Shown piece after piece: positions 16,656 through 24,502 of a stretch of 64,000 nt of DNA (positions are counted from its first letter, which is position 1; every line of letters starts with the position of its first letter). The stretch is from Faecalicatena_A orotica. Lineage in GTDB: Bacteria; Bacillota; Clostridia; Lachnospirales; Lachnospiraceae. The notes under the pieces were generated by a model that saw only the letters and a list, made by a program, of their open reading frames with translations, ran no database searches and was not told the origin of the DNA. Both the position numbers and the translations under genes were made by a program. The stretch lies in the NCBI RefSeq assembly GCF_040545875.1, contig NZ_JBEPMR010000014.1, one strand, 5' to 3'.

Positions 16656-18908
16656 ATGAGTTATTATGTATGGGTCGGACCTCGTGAGTCTGATTGTATT
16701 TTTTCTGATCTATTTTCTGATTCTATATGCTATTTTACAGATAAAAACCCGCAAGCCATCCGTATGCTGCATATATATGATCCAAGTTATAAGCAGTTTA
16801 TCATTAAGGAGATGAATCGTATATTAAAAGACCATTCTGATGCGGCTTTTATTTTTTACAATCCCAAAATTGCTTATAATATTCCTGCGGAACTTAGGTC
16901 AAAGGTAAAATGTCTCAATACTAAGTATCTACTAGAACTTTTAAGTGATAAAATCTATACGCGCTTTTGGTTGGCAGGTCATGTTCCAGTTCTTCCATCC
17001 AGACTTCTCGAATCACAAAGTCTTACGTTTCAGACACTAGAAGAAAAAGTATGTCCATCAGAACATTATGTAGTACAGCAAAACAAAAATTCTGGAGGAT
17101 TCGGTACATATTATGTAAGTAAGGAAAATACTGTATTAAGTGAATTGAAAAATAAAACTAAAGAAGTATTTATTGTATCTCCTTACAAAGAAAAATCTAT
17201 TTCTGTGAATGTAAATGTTATTATTTTTAAAGAAACAGAAGCTATATTTGAACCGTCTCTACAAATTGTATTACATGATGAAGCACAACTATTATATCAT
17301 GGGGCAGATTTTATCGCATTACAAAAAATGTCTCCTAAAAGAAAAGCTAAAATAGTAGAATATTCGATGAAAATTGTGCAGAAACTTAGAGGGTTGGGAT
17401 TTTTAGGGATTTTAGGGATTGATTATTTAATGACAGAAGAAGTATATTTTCTAGAGATTAACCCTAGATTTCAAGCTTCCGGATTTCTCATTGATAAGGC
17501 CTTAAAAGAATGTAATTATCCTTCTTTAGCTGAAATGAATCTTGCGTCTTTTTTTAAACAAGATGATAACTCAATTATACCATCCGTTAATAATATGAGT
17601 ATACCATACAGTTTTTACAAATACCTGTATACTCCAAATAGCAAACACAATATACATGTTTATGAACGAGCAAATGCAAACCCCTATGTTGAGAAAATAT
17701 GTACTGATGGATGGAATATTGAAACGCCTGCAGAGCCTAAGGCTTACTGTTATAGTTTGATTTTCAATACCAATATAACTTCCCTGAATTCTGACGCTTC
17801 GTTTGATATCTACTCGAATATTCCGGGGGATAAAGAATTTATAGATAAAAATCAGAATGAAAGGATATTTTCTTATAAGATTGCATTACTAAATCAGGGG
17901 TGCTCTATATCACCTAACGCTTTAAAGGTATTACAGGAAAAAGGTACAATAAAACATGCCGTTTTTCATGCCATTGATTTTTACTGTTTTCATGGTATTC
18001 CTGTAAATTCTCCTGTAAATTTGAAATTTACAGACTTTTCACCATTTACTGTTTGTTCTGATGAAAGCGATAACCTGCAACTTCAATATTATGGTAGTGT
18101 TATCTCAAACATTGATATTGAATTAAAGCCTGACTGGTCAGAATATATAACCAGTTCAGGAATTGCGTATGAGCGTATAGCGTATTTATCGACAGACCGT
18201 TTGAGATTAAAACACGAGGGGGTTTGTTATTTTAAACTCCAAGAAAAAGGCTGCTATTTTTGTAATATACCAAAATCAAATATAGTAATCAAGAACTCTG
18301 ATTTAGAAGAAGTAATTAAAAATCTAGTGTATGCCCCTTCTTTTCGACATATTTTGATCGGTGGCGGTTCTGGTAACCCTGAAACAGAGTATAAACAAAT
18401 AGAATTTATTGCCCAAACTATCAGGCAAGTCAATTCACAAATTCCTATTTATTTAATGAGCCTTCCACCTAATAATCTTCAGATTCTTGATTTATATTAT
18501 CAGGTAGGAATTTCTGAAATATCTTTTAATATTGAAGTATTCAACCGTCAGACAGCCAAGAGAATCATGCCGGGCAAGGGGAACATACCGTTAGAAAGAT
18601 ATTTAGAAGCACTGGAATATGGGGCCAGATTATGGGGAAAAACGGGAAACGTACGCACAGCTTTGATTGTAGGCTTAAATGATACGGCATCTCTGTTAGA
18701 CGGAATAGAACTTTTGTGTCAAAAGGGGATACAACCGATGCTTTCGGTCTTTCGTCCATTACCTAACACTAGATTGGAATGGATGGTTCCCCCTTCTAAT
18801 CAGGTATTGATGGATGTTTATAATAAGGCACAAAAAATATGCCATTCCCATCAGCTAACATTGGGCCCTTCATGTGATGCTTGTAAAAATAATATGTTGG
18901 CTTTATAA
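16656..18908 (+). CDS. ATP-grasp / radical SAM fusion protein of unknown function
   Basis: The 750-residue protein (numbered from 16656) combines two enzyme types. Residues about 1-285 look like an ATP-grasp ligase: a nucleotide-loop-like QQNKNSGGFGTYYV (142-155), then GILGIDYL and YFLEINPRFQASGF (264-277), whose E-x-N-x-R fits the Mg-ATP site. Residues 300-500 are unassigned. The C-terminal 230 residues look like a radical SAM domain: C524-X8-C533-X2-C536 as cluster ligands, LIGGGSGNPE (567-576) as the SAM-binding glycine motif, and a closing GPSCDACKNN with two more cysteines. The start at 16656 has AGGAG 8 bases upstream; the ATG at 16650 is too close. ATP-grasp and radical SAM enzymes both modify peptides or make small natural products, but no precursor peptide is recognisable nearby. 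Function unknown. Confidence 0.75.
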   Translation: MSYYVWVGPRESDCIFSDLFSDSICYFTDKNPQAIRMLHIYDPSYKQFIIKEMNRILKDHSDAAFIFYNPKIAYNIPAELRSKVKCLNTKYLLELLSDKIYTRFWLAGHVPVLPSRLLESQSLTFQTLEEKVCPSEHYVVQQNKNSGGFGTYYVSKENTVLSELKNKTKEVFIVSPYKEKSISVNVNVIIFKETEAIFEPSLQIVLHDEAQLLYHGADFIALQKMSPKRKAKIVEYSMKIVQKLRGLGFLGILGIDYLMTEEVYFLEINPRFQASGFLIDKALKECNYPSLAEMNLASFFKQDDNSIIPSVNNMSIPYSFYKYLYTPNSKHNIHVYERANANPYVEKICTDGWNIETPAEPKAYCYSLIFNTNITSLNSDASFDIYSNIPGDKEFIDKNQNERIFSYKIALLNQGCSISPNALKVLQEKGTIKHAVFHAIDFYCFHGIPVNSPVNLKFTDFSPFTVCSDESDNLQLQYYGSVISNIDIELKPDWSEYITSSGIAYERIAYLSTDRLRLKHEGVCYFKLQEKGCYFCNIPKSNIVIKNSDLEEVIKNLVYAPSFRHILIGGGSGNPETEYKQIEFIAQTIRQVNSQIPIYLMSLPPNNLQILDLYYQVGISEISFNIEVFNRQTAKRIMPGKGNIPLERYLEALEYGARLWGKTGNVRTALIVGLNDTASLLDGIELLCQKGIQPMLSVFRPLPNTRLEWMVPPSNQVLMDVYNKAQKICHSHQLTLGPSCDACKNNMLAL

Positions 18909-18919
18909 GCAAGTGTACT

Positions 18920-20518
18920 TTATTTGAACTTGGAATACTGTATTATCTCAGGTGGTGCATCGGAAGGGATATTACCATAAATGATATGATGTACTTTAGT
19001 AACTTGAATATCATTTTTGGTAATATCTTTCCTTAAAATTTCCTGCTGCACTTTTTGTTTTTCTAATTCCTGTAGCTGTTTTTTCTTGTTTAGTTCAAGT
19101 TCTTCATTTTCTAAAGCGATCTGTGAACGCTTTAGGTCAATCTTTGCCTTTTCCAATTCATACTCTCGTTGTGTCTTTTTATACTGTAAGTCAATCTTAT
19201 CCAACTTCCGTTTTGTAACTTTCTCTTGTAAGATAAAGCTTCCGAGCAGGATGGAATAGACAGATGGTATAATAATTTTTAGAGCCTCATAAACGTCCTG
19301 TATTTTTAGTAAAAATTCAACGTTCGAATTGTGCCGACATGTAATATGATGTTCCTCCTTCTCAGTGGAGCCGAATTCGATTATTTTTTCTAAAGTAGTT
19401 AATAGAAAACCTAATTTTAGTGTTTCTCTGTGATTAATATTGGTAAAAATAGATAATTCAGCAGTAGCGATTCCGCTTTTGTTGTTATCAAGTAAAAAAG
19501 TCTCGATCTCATATTTGTAAGATAAATAGTTAAACAAATCTCCTTTTGTTAAATCTGGGAATGATATGTGGGTGTTGATATAATCATATATCTTCTGCCT
19601 GTCATGGAAATCGAAAACTTCGTATTTATTTATTAACTTACTAAAATACTTAATAAGCCTAAAATTCCCTTCATTGGAGGCCGATAAAATCCCACTCAAA
19701 ATAGCTGTTTGTGCCAATTGATATTCCCCTTGTGCCAAGTATATGTTAGCCAACGGAAATAAATCATAGGTACCTGTATAATAGACTATTAGTATATCTA
19801 GTAAATCCAAATATTCTTCTTTCCTTATTCTTCCTTCTGACGAACAGAAAGAAGTAATATATACAGAATCATTGGTTGTCATAAGGTATGAGAGAAGCCC
19901 GTATGTAAAACAGATCTGTGAAAATGGCAAGACAACATCATCCATATGAATATCATTAAATTCTGCATAATCTATATTTAAGTCACTAAAACGAATCCGA
20001 TTCATGTTAACATTGTCAAACAAAGTATCTTCCAGAGTGCAAGAGTAGAAGTTTGTATTGGAGATATTCCCATTAATAAATGCTGTTTTCTGAAACACAC
20101 TATGTTGAAATTTAACATGATCAATCAGAAAATCGCCATCAAATAAACTTTGATTAAAATTAGTATTCGTGACTGCATGATCTTCCTCATGATTCATGAT
20201 CTGCGCCCCTGGAAAGAAGCATTCTTGAAAATTTGCATTTGCAATGACACAGTTATCAAAAGTACATGACTGGAATATGGAACCTGCAGCAGCAGTATTT
20301 CTAAATATACTGCCTTGAAATCTCTTTTGGTTAAACTTGGAACGTTTAAGACTTTCTCCAGTATAATCCCCATTGTCGTTACCGCCGACAGCTACGATAA
20401 AAGGCGCTGCTTTAAATTTTGTTTTATTTTTGCAGTGTTTTAAAAGACTTTCAACAGCATGATCCAATTCCTTTTTCGAAGGAAAAGATAATTCTTTAGA
20501 AATTATAGAATAGTCCAT
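18920..20518 (-). CDS. Pentapeptide-repeat protein with hydrophobic segment and coiled coil
   Basis: The 532-residue protein (numbered from 20518) is not a recognised named family. Residues about 55-200 are pentapeptide repeats with Phe/Leu every fifth position (SIFQSCTFDNCVIANANF), predicting a right-handed beta-helix. Residues 225-350 are helical and TPR-like (ANIYLAQGEYQLAQTAIL). A hydrophobic stretch IIIPSVYSILLGSFIL (about 415-430) could be a membrane helix, followed by a long charged coiled coil (430-500, rich in Lys/Glu/Gln) and a short tail. The longest frame begins with TTG; the ATG at 20518 has AGAGGA 6 bases upstream. It converges on the ATP-grasp/radical-SAM gene with 11 bases between stops. 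A scaffold or membrane-anchoring role is only a guess. Confidence 0.75.
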   Translation of the reverse strand: MDYSIISKELSFPSKKELDHAVESLLKHCKNKTKFKAAPFIVAVGGNDNGDYTGESLKRSKFNQKRFQGSIFRNTAAAGSIFQSCTFDNCVIANANFQECFFPGAQIMNHEEDHAVTNTNFNQSLFDGDFLIDHVKFQHSVFQKTAFINGNISNTNFYSCTLEDTLFDNVNMNRIRFSDLNIDYAEFNDIHMDDVVLPFSQICFTYGLLSYLMTTNDSVYITSFCSSEGRIRKEEYLDLLDILIVYYTGTYDLFPLANIYLAQGEYQLAQTAILSGILSASNEGNFRLIKYFSKLINKYEVFDFHDRQKIYDYINTHISFPDLTKGDLFNYLSYKYEIETFLLDNNKSGIATAELSIFTNINHRETLKLGFLLTTLEKIIEFGSTEKEEHHITCRHNSNVEFLLKIQDVYEALKIIIPSVYSILLGSFILQEKVTKRKLDKIDLQYKKTQREYELEKAKIDLKRSQIALENEELELNKKKQLQELEKQKVQQEILRKDITKNDIQVTKVHHIIYGNIPSDAPPEIIQYSKFK

Positions 20519-20541
20519 ATTCAATCCTCTTTCTATGTATA

Positions 20542-20577
20542 TAAATCAATAATAGATAACTATGTATTATCCAATAC
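20542..20577 (-). repeat. 36-bp inverted repeat, right copy
   Basis: Exact reverse complement of 16565-16600. It starts 24 bases upstream of the pentapeptide-repeat gene. Just outside it, on the minus strand, a TATAAT (20582-20587) points into the cassette, mirroring the TATAAT outside the left copy, again without a clear -35. Confidence 0.9.
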
Positions 20578-20817
20578 CCTGATTATAAAAATTCTCTTGC
20601 TATCCACCCGAAAATAAAATAATAAAAAAGGCGATAGTTCTCCCTTGTACTTATTTCGAGAAAACTGTTCACCACACAGCAATAATACCATATTTCCCTA
20701 TTTTCGACAACCTGAATCTTTTCTTTTTCTCCTCTGAACCTACTTTTCAATTTTTCTATACCACAAATAGACCACCCTCTTAAGCCGGCCTAATCCCCCA
20801 CTTTTTGTACATTTAAT
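20578..20817. other. A+T-rich spacer between right repeat and recombinase gene
   Basis: No gene or stable terminator could be recognised. With the repeat and the leader of the pentapeptide gene it forms a gap of 299 bases between coding regions. It is A+T-rich like the cassette. Confidence 0.4.
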
Positions 20818-21735
20818 CTATGCAGCGCTTATGATTTTCATTTGATTCCGGGGATGCATGCTCCGCAATATCTCCGCCTGTCGTCTCGCCGCCACATGAA
20901 TATATATCTGTGTTGTTTTTATTGAACTGTGACCAAGTATCTGCTGCACACAACTGATGTCAACACCTTCTTCAATCAGATATGTGGCAAATGAATGCCG
21001 GAACATGTGAGGTGTGATGTTTCTGTCTATTCCGGCCTGTTTGGTATGCTTTTTCAGCATCAGTCTGACAGACTGCTCTGTAAATCGTTCTCCCCGCTGA
21101 TTTATAAAGAAGTATCCGCTCTTTCTGATTTCTCTCCTATTTTCGTCAGAGTACTCTCTTAACAACCTTATCACGGAAGGCTCTCCGATCTGAACATATC
21201 GCTCTTTTCCGCCCTTCCCCATGAATCTAATTGTTCCAGAACCCAGATCGACACAGTCTGCCCTAATGTTTGATATCTCGTAAACCCTTGCGCCTGTAGC
21301 AAAAAACATTTCTATCACGGCCAGATCACGCAGCCAGTATTTATTGCCTTTTTTACGTTCCTCCCGAAGATGTGAATGCATATAATTCAATAGCCGCTCT
21401 ATCTCATCTCTCGGAATAATTCTGGGCAAAATGATATTTTCTTTGAATTTAACCTTAATGTTCCGAAACGGATTTTCTTCTATGATTTCCTCCTCTTCCA
21501 GATAATTGTAAAAAGCCTTTACGCTTGCCAGTTTTCGTTTTACTGTTTTCTGCTTGTACTTTTTATGCAGATCTGTTATATAAAGCTCCAACTGCTCTTT
21601 GCTCGGCTCTTTCTGGTCCATAAAAGTCAAATATTGCCTTAAATCAATCCTGTATGCCTTTAACGTTTTACCGTCAAGCTGTTTTCTAAATTCACAATAC
21701 TCCAGATAAGATTTTACTCTTTGTTGTATCTCCAT
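20818..21735 (-). CDS. Tyrosine recombinase / integrase (XerC/D-like)
   Basis: The 305-residue protein has an N-terminal SAM-like core-binding domain (about 1-90; TLKAYRIDLRQYLTFMDQ) and a complete catalytic domain. The tetrad is visible: Arg in FATGARVYEISN, the lysine hairpin MGKGGKERYV, H-x-x-R in ITPHMFRHSFATYL, His in QQILGHSSIKTT and the nucleophilic Tyr in TQIYIHVAARRQ. The ATG at 21735 is chosen because GGAGG lies 8 bases before it; the frame runs on to 21816 without support. No phage genes, excisionase or tRNA attachment site are near. Its likely sites are the 36-bp repeats 240 bases downstream. A housekeeping Xer is less likely because of this setting. Confidence 0.9.
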   Translation of the reverse strand: MEIQQRVKSYLEYCEFRKQLDGKTLKAYRIDLRQYLTFMDQKEPSKEQLELYITDLHKKYKQKTVKRKLASVKAFYNYLEEEEIIEENPFRNIKVKFKENIILPRIIPRDEIERLLNYMHSHLREERKKGNKYWLRDLAVIEMFFATGARVYEISNIRADCVDLGSGTIRFMGKGGKERYVQIGEPSVIRLLREYSDENRREIRKSGYFFINQRGERFTEQSVRLMLKKHTKQAGIDRNITPHMFRHSFATYLIEEGVDISCVQQILGHSSIKTTQIYIHVAARRQAEILRSMHPRNQMKIISAA

Positions 21736-21856
21736 TCTTTCATCCTCCAGCATTAAAAATATACCATACAGTGTAGCATACATTTCGTAACTAAACAGTT
21801 GTAATATATTTAGCATTTGTTTTCGGATGACTTATTTTCGTAATTTATCCTGTAAA

Positions 21857-22669
21857 TCAATGTATCTGCTCAATTTTTATCATGATCTGTGTAATATACT
21901 CATTTTCACTATCAATCATAAATTCATTGAGACCTGATTCATAAGCATACCCAGCCAGCTTGAAATCATGATCTTTTGCAAATGAAATCATCTTATGATA
22001 AATCTGAGGTAATTTGTCCCATGTTCCTTTTTGATAACCGCATAAATATTTTCCTTTTGGCCTTACTAGCTTTTTCGCGGACGACGGGCCCTTTGCCGCA
22101 GGAGAATAGATACCGTCATATATATCAAATTCCCCTCTCATGATTTTATCTGCGGATATAAATCCCCCGATCCCCATACGGATCTGCTCGATGCTCCAGG
22201 ATTCTTTTACATATGAAAATAAATCTGTTAAATCATCATTTAAGAAATCATAAGGAAGGATAAAATATTCTTCAGCATCGCATTCTGTAATTCTGATTTC
22301 TTGTTCACCTAATGTCCTGCAAAAAACTGCCTGCTCCCTTTTCGTATGTAATACCTGTTTTACCTTCTTTAAGTTCTGTATTTGTGTTTCAATTTCTTTT
22401 TCTTTTATTTCAGCCATTTTAATAAAGCTCTCTGAATCAGGATGCTGCAGATAAGTTTGTATTTCTTCAATGCTCATGTTCAAATCTTTCAGCATCCGGA
22501 TATATTCAAAATCTATACTTTGTGAAATGTCATAGTATCTATAGCCGTTATCTCCTTTCATATCTGGTGAAAAAAGACCGATCATATCATAGTAATGCAG
22601 TGTCCGTTTATTTACCTTGTGCAGTTTGGCAAATTGTGCCGTAGTCAGTTTTGCCAGATTTCTTTTCAT
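21857..22669 (-). CDS. MerR-family transcriptional regulator with effector domain
   Basis: The 270-residue protein has an N-terminal MerR winged helix (AQFAKLHKVNKRTLHYYDMIGL, then GDNGYRYYDIS; about 8-50), a dimerisation helix (about 75-120, TQIQNLKKVKQVLHTKREQ) and a C-terminal region of about 150 residues like a GyrI/BltR effector domain. There are no clustered cysteines, so it is likely a drug or small-molecule sensor rather than a metal sensor. It is transcribed divergently from the acetyltransferase gene, and a 19-bp-spaced promoter with a dyad lies between them, so control of that gene is very likely. AGAGG precedes the ATG. Confidence 0.9.
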   Translation of the reverse strand: MKRNLAKLTTAQFAKLHKVNKRTLHYYDMIGLFSPDMKGDNGYRYYDISQSIDFEYIRMLKDLNMSIEEIQTYLQHPDSESFIKMAEIKEKEIETQIQNLKKVKQVLHTKREQAVFCRTLGEQEIRITECDAEEYFILPYDFLNDDLTDLFSYVKESWSIEQIRMGIGGFISADKIMRGEFDIYDGIYSPAAKGPSSAKKLVRPKGKYLCGYQKGTWDKLPQIYHKMISFAKDHDFKLAGYAYESGLNEFMIDSENEYITQIMIKIEQIH

Positions 22670-22693
22670 TTTTAACCTCTTTTCATTCCATTG

Positions 22694-22724
22694 TTGACTT
22701 TACAGTAACTGTATACTTTATTAT
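22694..22724 (+). promoter_or_regulatory. MerR-type promoter/operator
   Basis: TTGACT (22694-22699) and TATTAT (22719-22724) are separated by 19 bases, the long spacer typical of MerR-activated promoters. The spacer carries the perfect dyad TACAGT-A-ACTGTA (22701-22713). It drives the acetyltransferase gene starting at 22761 and is placed to be twisted open by the divergently encoded MerR protein. Confidence 0.75.
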
Positions 22725-22760
22725 AAATGCTGTAAAGATTACAGACAAGGAGAAATTAGT

Positions 22761-23384
22761 ATGCAGATTACATTAAGAGAATTTCAGAAACAGGATTTTA
22801 AGGCATTGGAAAACATAATCAGAGAGACATGGCAATATGATGAATTCAGCAGCCCAAAGACTGCTTCAAAATTAGCACGGGTGTTTTTGAGCAGCTGCCT
22901 GACGAACTACACCTTTTCCCGTGCTGCCCTTGATAATGGAGTACCTGTCGGCATCATTTTAGCCAAAAACAGGGCAATACATAGATGTCCGTTTAGCCGG
23001 AAAATCAGACAGTTAACCGCAGTAATTTCCCTGTTTCTTTCCAAAGAAGGTAGAAACGTATCGAAAATCTTCGGGAATGTAAATGGAATAGATCAGCAGC
23101 TTTTACAGGACTGCGGCAGAACTTATCCTGCGGAGATTGCATTATTTGCAGTTGATTCCTCCTGCCGTGGAAAAGGGATCGGGAAGGTACTGTTTCAATC
23201 TGCCCTTGATTATATGAAGGAGCAGAAGCTGGATGCCTTTTACTTGTTTACCGATACAAGCTGCAATTATGGATTTTATGAACACCAGGGAATGACGCGG
23301 CGCTGCGAGAAAGAACATACCTTTATGATAAACGGGCAGACTGCAAAAATGAATTTCTTTATCTACGATTATTACTGTAAATAA
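22761..23384 (+). CDS. GNAT-family N-acetyltransferase
   Basis: The 207-residue protein has the GNAT fold with the acetyl-CoA pyrophosphate loop in DSSCRGKGIGKVLFQSAL (about 137-153) and a C-terminal FYEHQGMTRR strand. The N-terminal half (MQITLREFQKQDFKALENII) carries the usual first strand and helix. The substrate is unknown. AAGGAG precedes the ATG. Its promoter has the MerR geometry, so the enzyme is probably induced by a compound it acetylates or by a related stress. Confidence 0.9.
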   Translation: MQITLREFQKQDFKALENIIRETWQYDEFSSPKTASKLARVFLSSCLTNYTFSRAALDNGVPVGIILAKNRAIHRCPFSRKIRQLTAVISLFLSKEGRNVSKIFGNVNGIDQQLLQDCGRTYPAEIALFAVDSSCRGKGIGKVLFQSALDYMKEQKLDAFYLFTDTSCNYGFYEHQGMTRRCEKEHTFMINGQTAKMNFFIYDYYCK

Positions 23385-23400
23385 TCTCAGGGAATTTTAT

Positions 23401-23446
23401 AAAAGGCATATGAAAACCAGACTTCTATTGTTTTCATATGCCTTTA
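23401..23446. terminator. Bidirectional terminator between acetyltransferase and MarR genes
   Basis: AAAGGCATATGAAAAC (23402-23417) pairs with GTTTTCATATGCCTTT (23430-23445) around a 12-base loop. It lies between convergent genes, with an A tract on one side and a T-rich end on the other. Confidence 0.75.
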
Positions 23447-23488
23447 TGCAGCTATTTTTATAAGCTTTCATCTCTGACAGCACTGCCC

Positions 23489-24277
23489 TTATTCCTTCCC
23501 GGACCGGGAATGCTGATGATCTCCTCCATGCCTGTGCCCATTTTGTCTGCCGTGCCCTTCTTTTGCAAAGTCTTCTTTCCACTGCTTCAGTAATTTCACG
23601 AGTATTTCTTTTAACTGCTGCTGTTCTTCCTCACTCAGTACCTGAAACATATCCTTCCCGGTATTTGTATCCTTCATAGATTCCAATGCAGCTTTCCGGC
23701 CGGCCTCTGTAAGCTGGACAAGCATTCTTCTGCGGTCATTGTCGTCTTTCTTTCGCTCAAGTATACCCTTCGCTTCCATTTTACCCATGATTTCGCTCAG
23801 CGAACCTGCCTCGACCTGCATGGCTTCCTGAAGTTCTTTCTGGCTCATTTCCTGTTGTTGGGAGAGGATGTGCAGGATGCGTCCCTGTCCCCTGAAACGT
23901 CTGTCGGCGTGTCCTGCAATATGACCGCAGCTGCTTAACAGCTGGGAAAGCGGCATCTCCTCTTCGGACTGTCCGTGCCATCCTCCATGACCGTGATGCC
24001 TGCCTTCGCTGTCCCTGTGGAGCTCCGCCATGCGCTCTTTGCGCAGTCTTTCGCGGGCAGCTCTGTATCCACGCTTTCTTTCAGGGTCCCCGTTAAAATC
24101 TCTGTGATCCCCGGACCGGCTGTCTCCTGACTCTGAGCCTCTTTCGTCCCCGTTATCTCCGATGCCGAAATAAGCCCTGCCCCTTCCGCACAAAAGATCG
24201 TCCTTTGGGCACTGCCGGTTACACTGGTTACAAAATTCCTGATTCTGTTTTTGGTTATTAACTTCTTGATTATTCAT
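23489..24277 (-). CDS. MarR-family regulator with Cys-rich N-terminus and His-rich C-terminus
   Basis: The 262-residue protein contains a MarR winged-helix domain at about 115-220 (RILHILSQQQEMSQKELQEA, then MGKMEAKGILERKKDDNDRR). It is unusual outside this domain. Residues about 10-30 carry five cysteines (CNQCNRQCPKDDLLCGRG), residues 40-100 are Gly/Asp/Ser/Arg-rich and probably disordered, and the C-terminal tail is His/Gly-rich (GRQNGHRHGGDHQHSRS). Metal or redox sensing is inferred from these residues. The start at 24277 follows GAGAGGAA; the longer frame to 24370 would cover the operators. No obvious target gene besides itself is adjacent. Confidence 0.85.
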   Translation of the reverse strand: MNNQEVNNQKQNQEFCNQCNRQCPKDDLLCGRGRAYFGIGDNGDERGSESGDSRSGDHRDFNGDPERKRGYRAARERLRKERMAELHRDSEGRHHGHGGWHGQSEEEMPLSQLLSSCGHIAGHADRRFRGQGRILHILSQQQEMSQKELQEAMQVEAGSLSEIMGKMEAKGILERKKDDNDRRRMLVQLTEAGRKAALESMKDTNTGKDMFQVLSEEEQQQLKEILVKLLKQWKEDFAKEGHGRQNGHRHGGDHQHSRSGKE

Positions 24278-24324
24278 AAATAAATTCCTCTCTTTCTTAA
24301 AAATCGGTTGAAATCCGCAATTAG

Positions 24325-24379
24325 TTAGGTACCTTGTATAAATAATATCACTCGTCCTCTCATTTGTCAAGGTACCTAA
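24325..24379. promoter_or_regulatory. Paired palindromic operators upstream of the MarR gene
   Basis: TTAGGTACCTTG (24325-24336) is repeated in exact inverted form as CAAGGTACCTAA (24368-24379), and each copy contains the palindrome AGGTACCT. They lie about 48 and 91 bases upstream of the MarR start, the expected place for autorepression. Confidence 0.7.
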
Positions 24380-24445
24380 TTAATTTATTTTAAAAAGATA
24401 TGTATTAGATCAATCCCCAGCCTATCACTCCACTAACATGTATTA

Positions 24446-24483
24446 CAAAAAGGCGCAATCCAATATCTGGATTTACGCCCTTT
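24446..24483 (-). terminator. Terminator after the YitT gene
   Basis: AAAAAGGCG...AATCCA pairs with TGGATT...CGCCCTTT around ATATC, with one or two bulged bases. It lies 20 bases after the YitT stop and ends in T residues on the minus strand. Confidence 0.65.
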
Positions 24484-24502
24484 AACAGTCTGCCATTTCT
24501 TC

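Larger units (their letters stand above)
16565..20577. mobile_element. Putative invertible two-gene cassette bounded by 36-bp inverted repeats
   Basis: The 4.0-kb segment is bounded by perfect 36-bp inverted repeats and holds two convergent genes whose starts lie just inside each repeat. Its base composition is visibly richer in A+T than rarA on the left. A complete tyrosine recombinase lies 240 bases beyond the right repeat. No target-site duplication is seen outside the repeats (left flank ends CTTTC, right flank begins CCTGA), which speaks for site-specific inversion or a composite site rather than ordinary transposition. Inversion has not been observed; this is inference from layout. An alternative is that the repeats are simply duplicated promoters or operators for the two genes. 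Confidence 0.5.

Noticed and set aside
16565..20577. Ordinary insertion sequence or transposon with terminal inverted repeats
   Set aside because: No transposase is encoded between the repeats and no target-site duplication is seen; the recombinase lies outside.
20818..21735. Prophage integrase
   Set aside because: No phage structural, replication or lysis genes, no excisionase and no tRNA attachment site are nearby.
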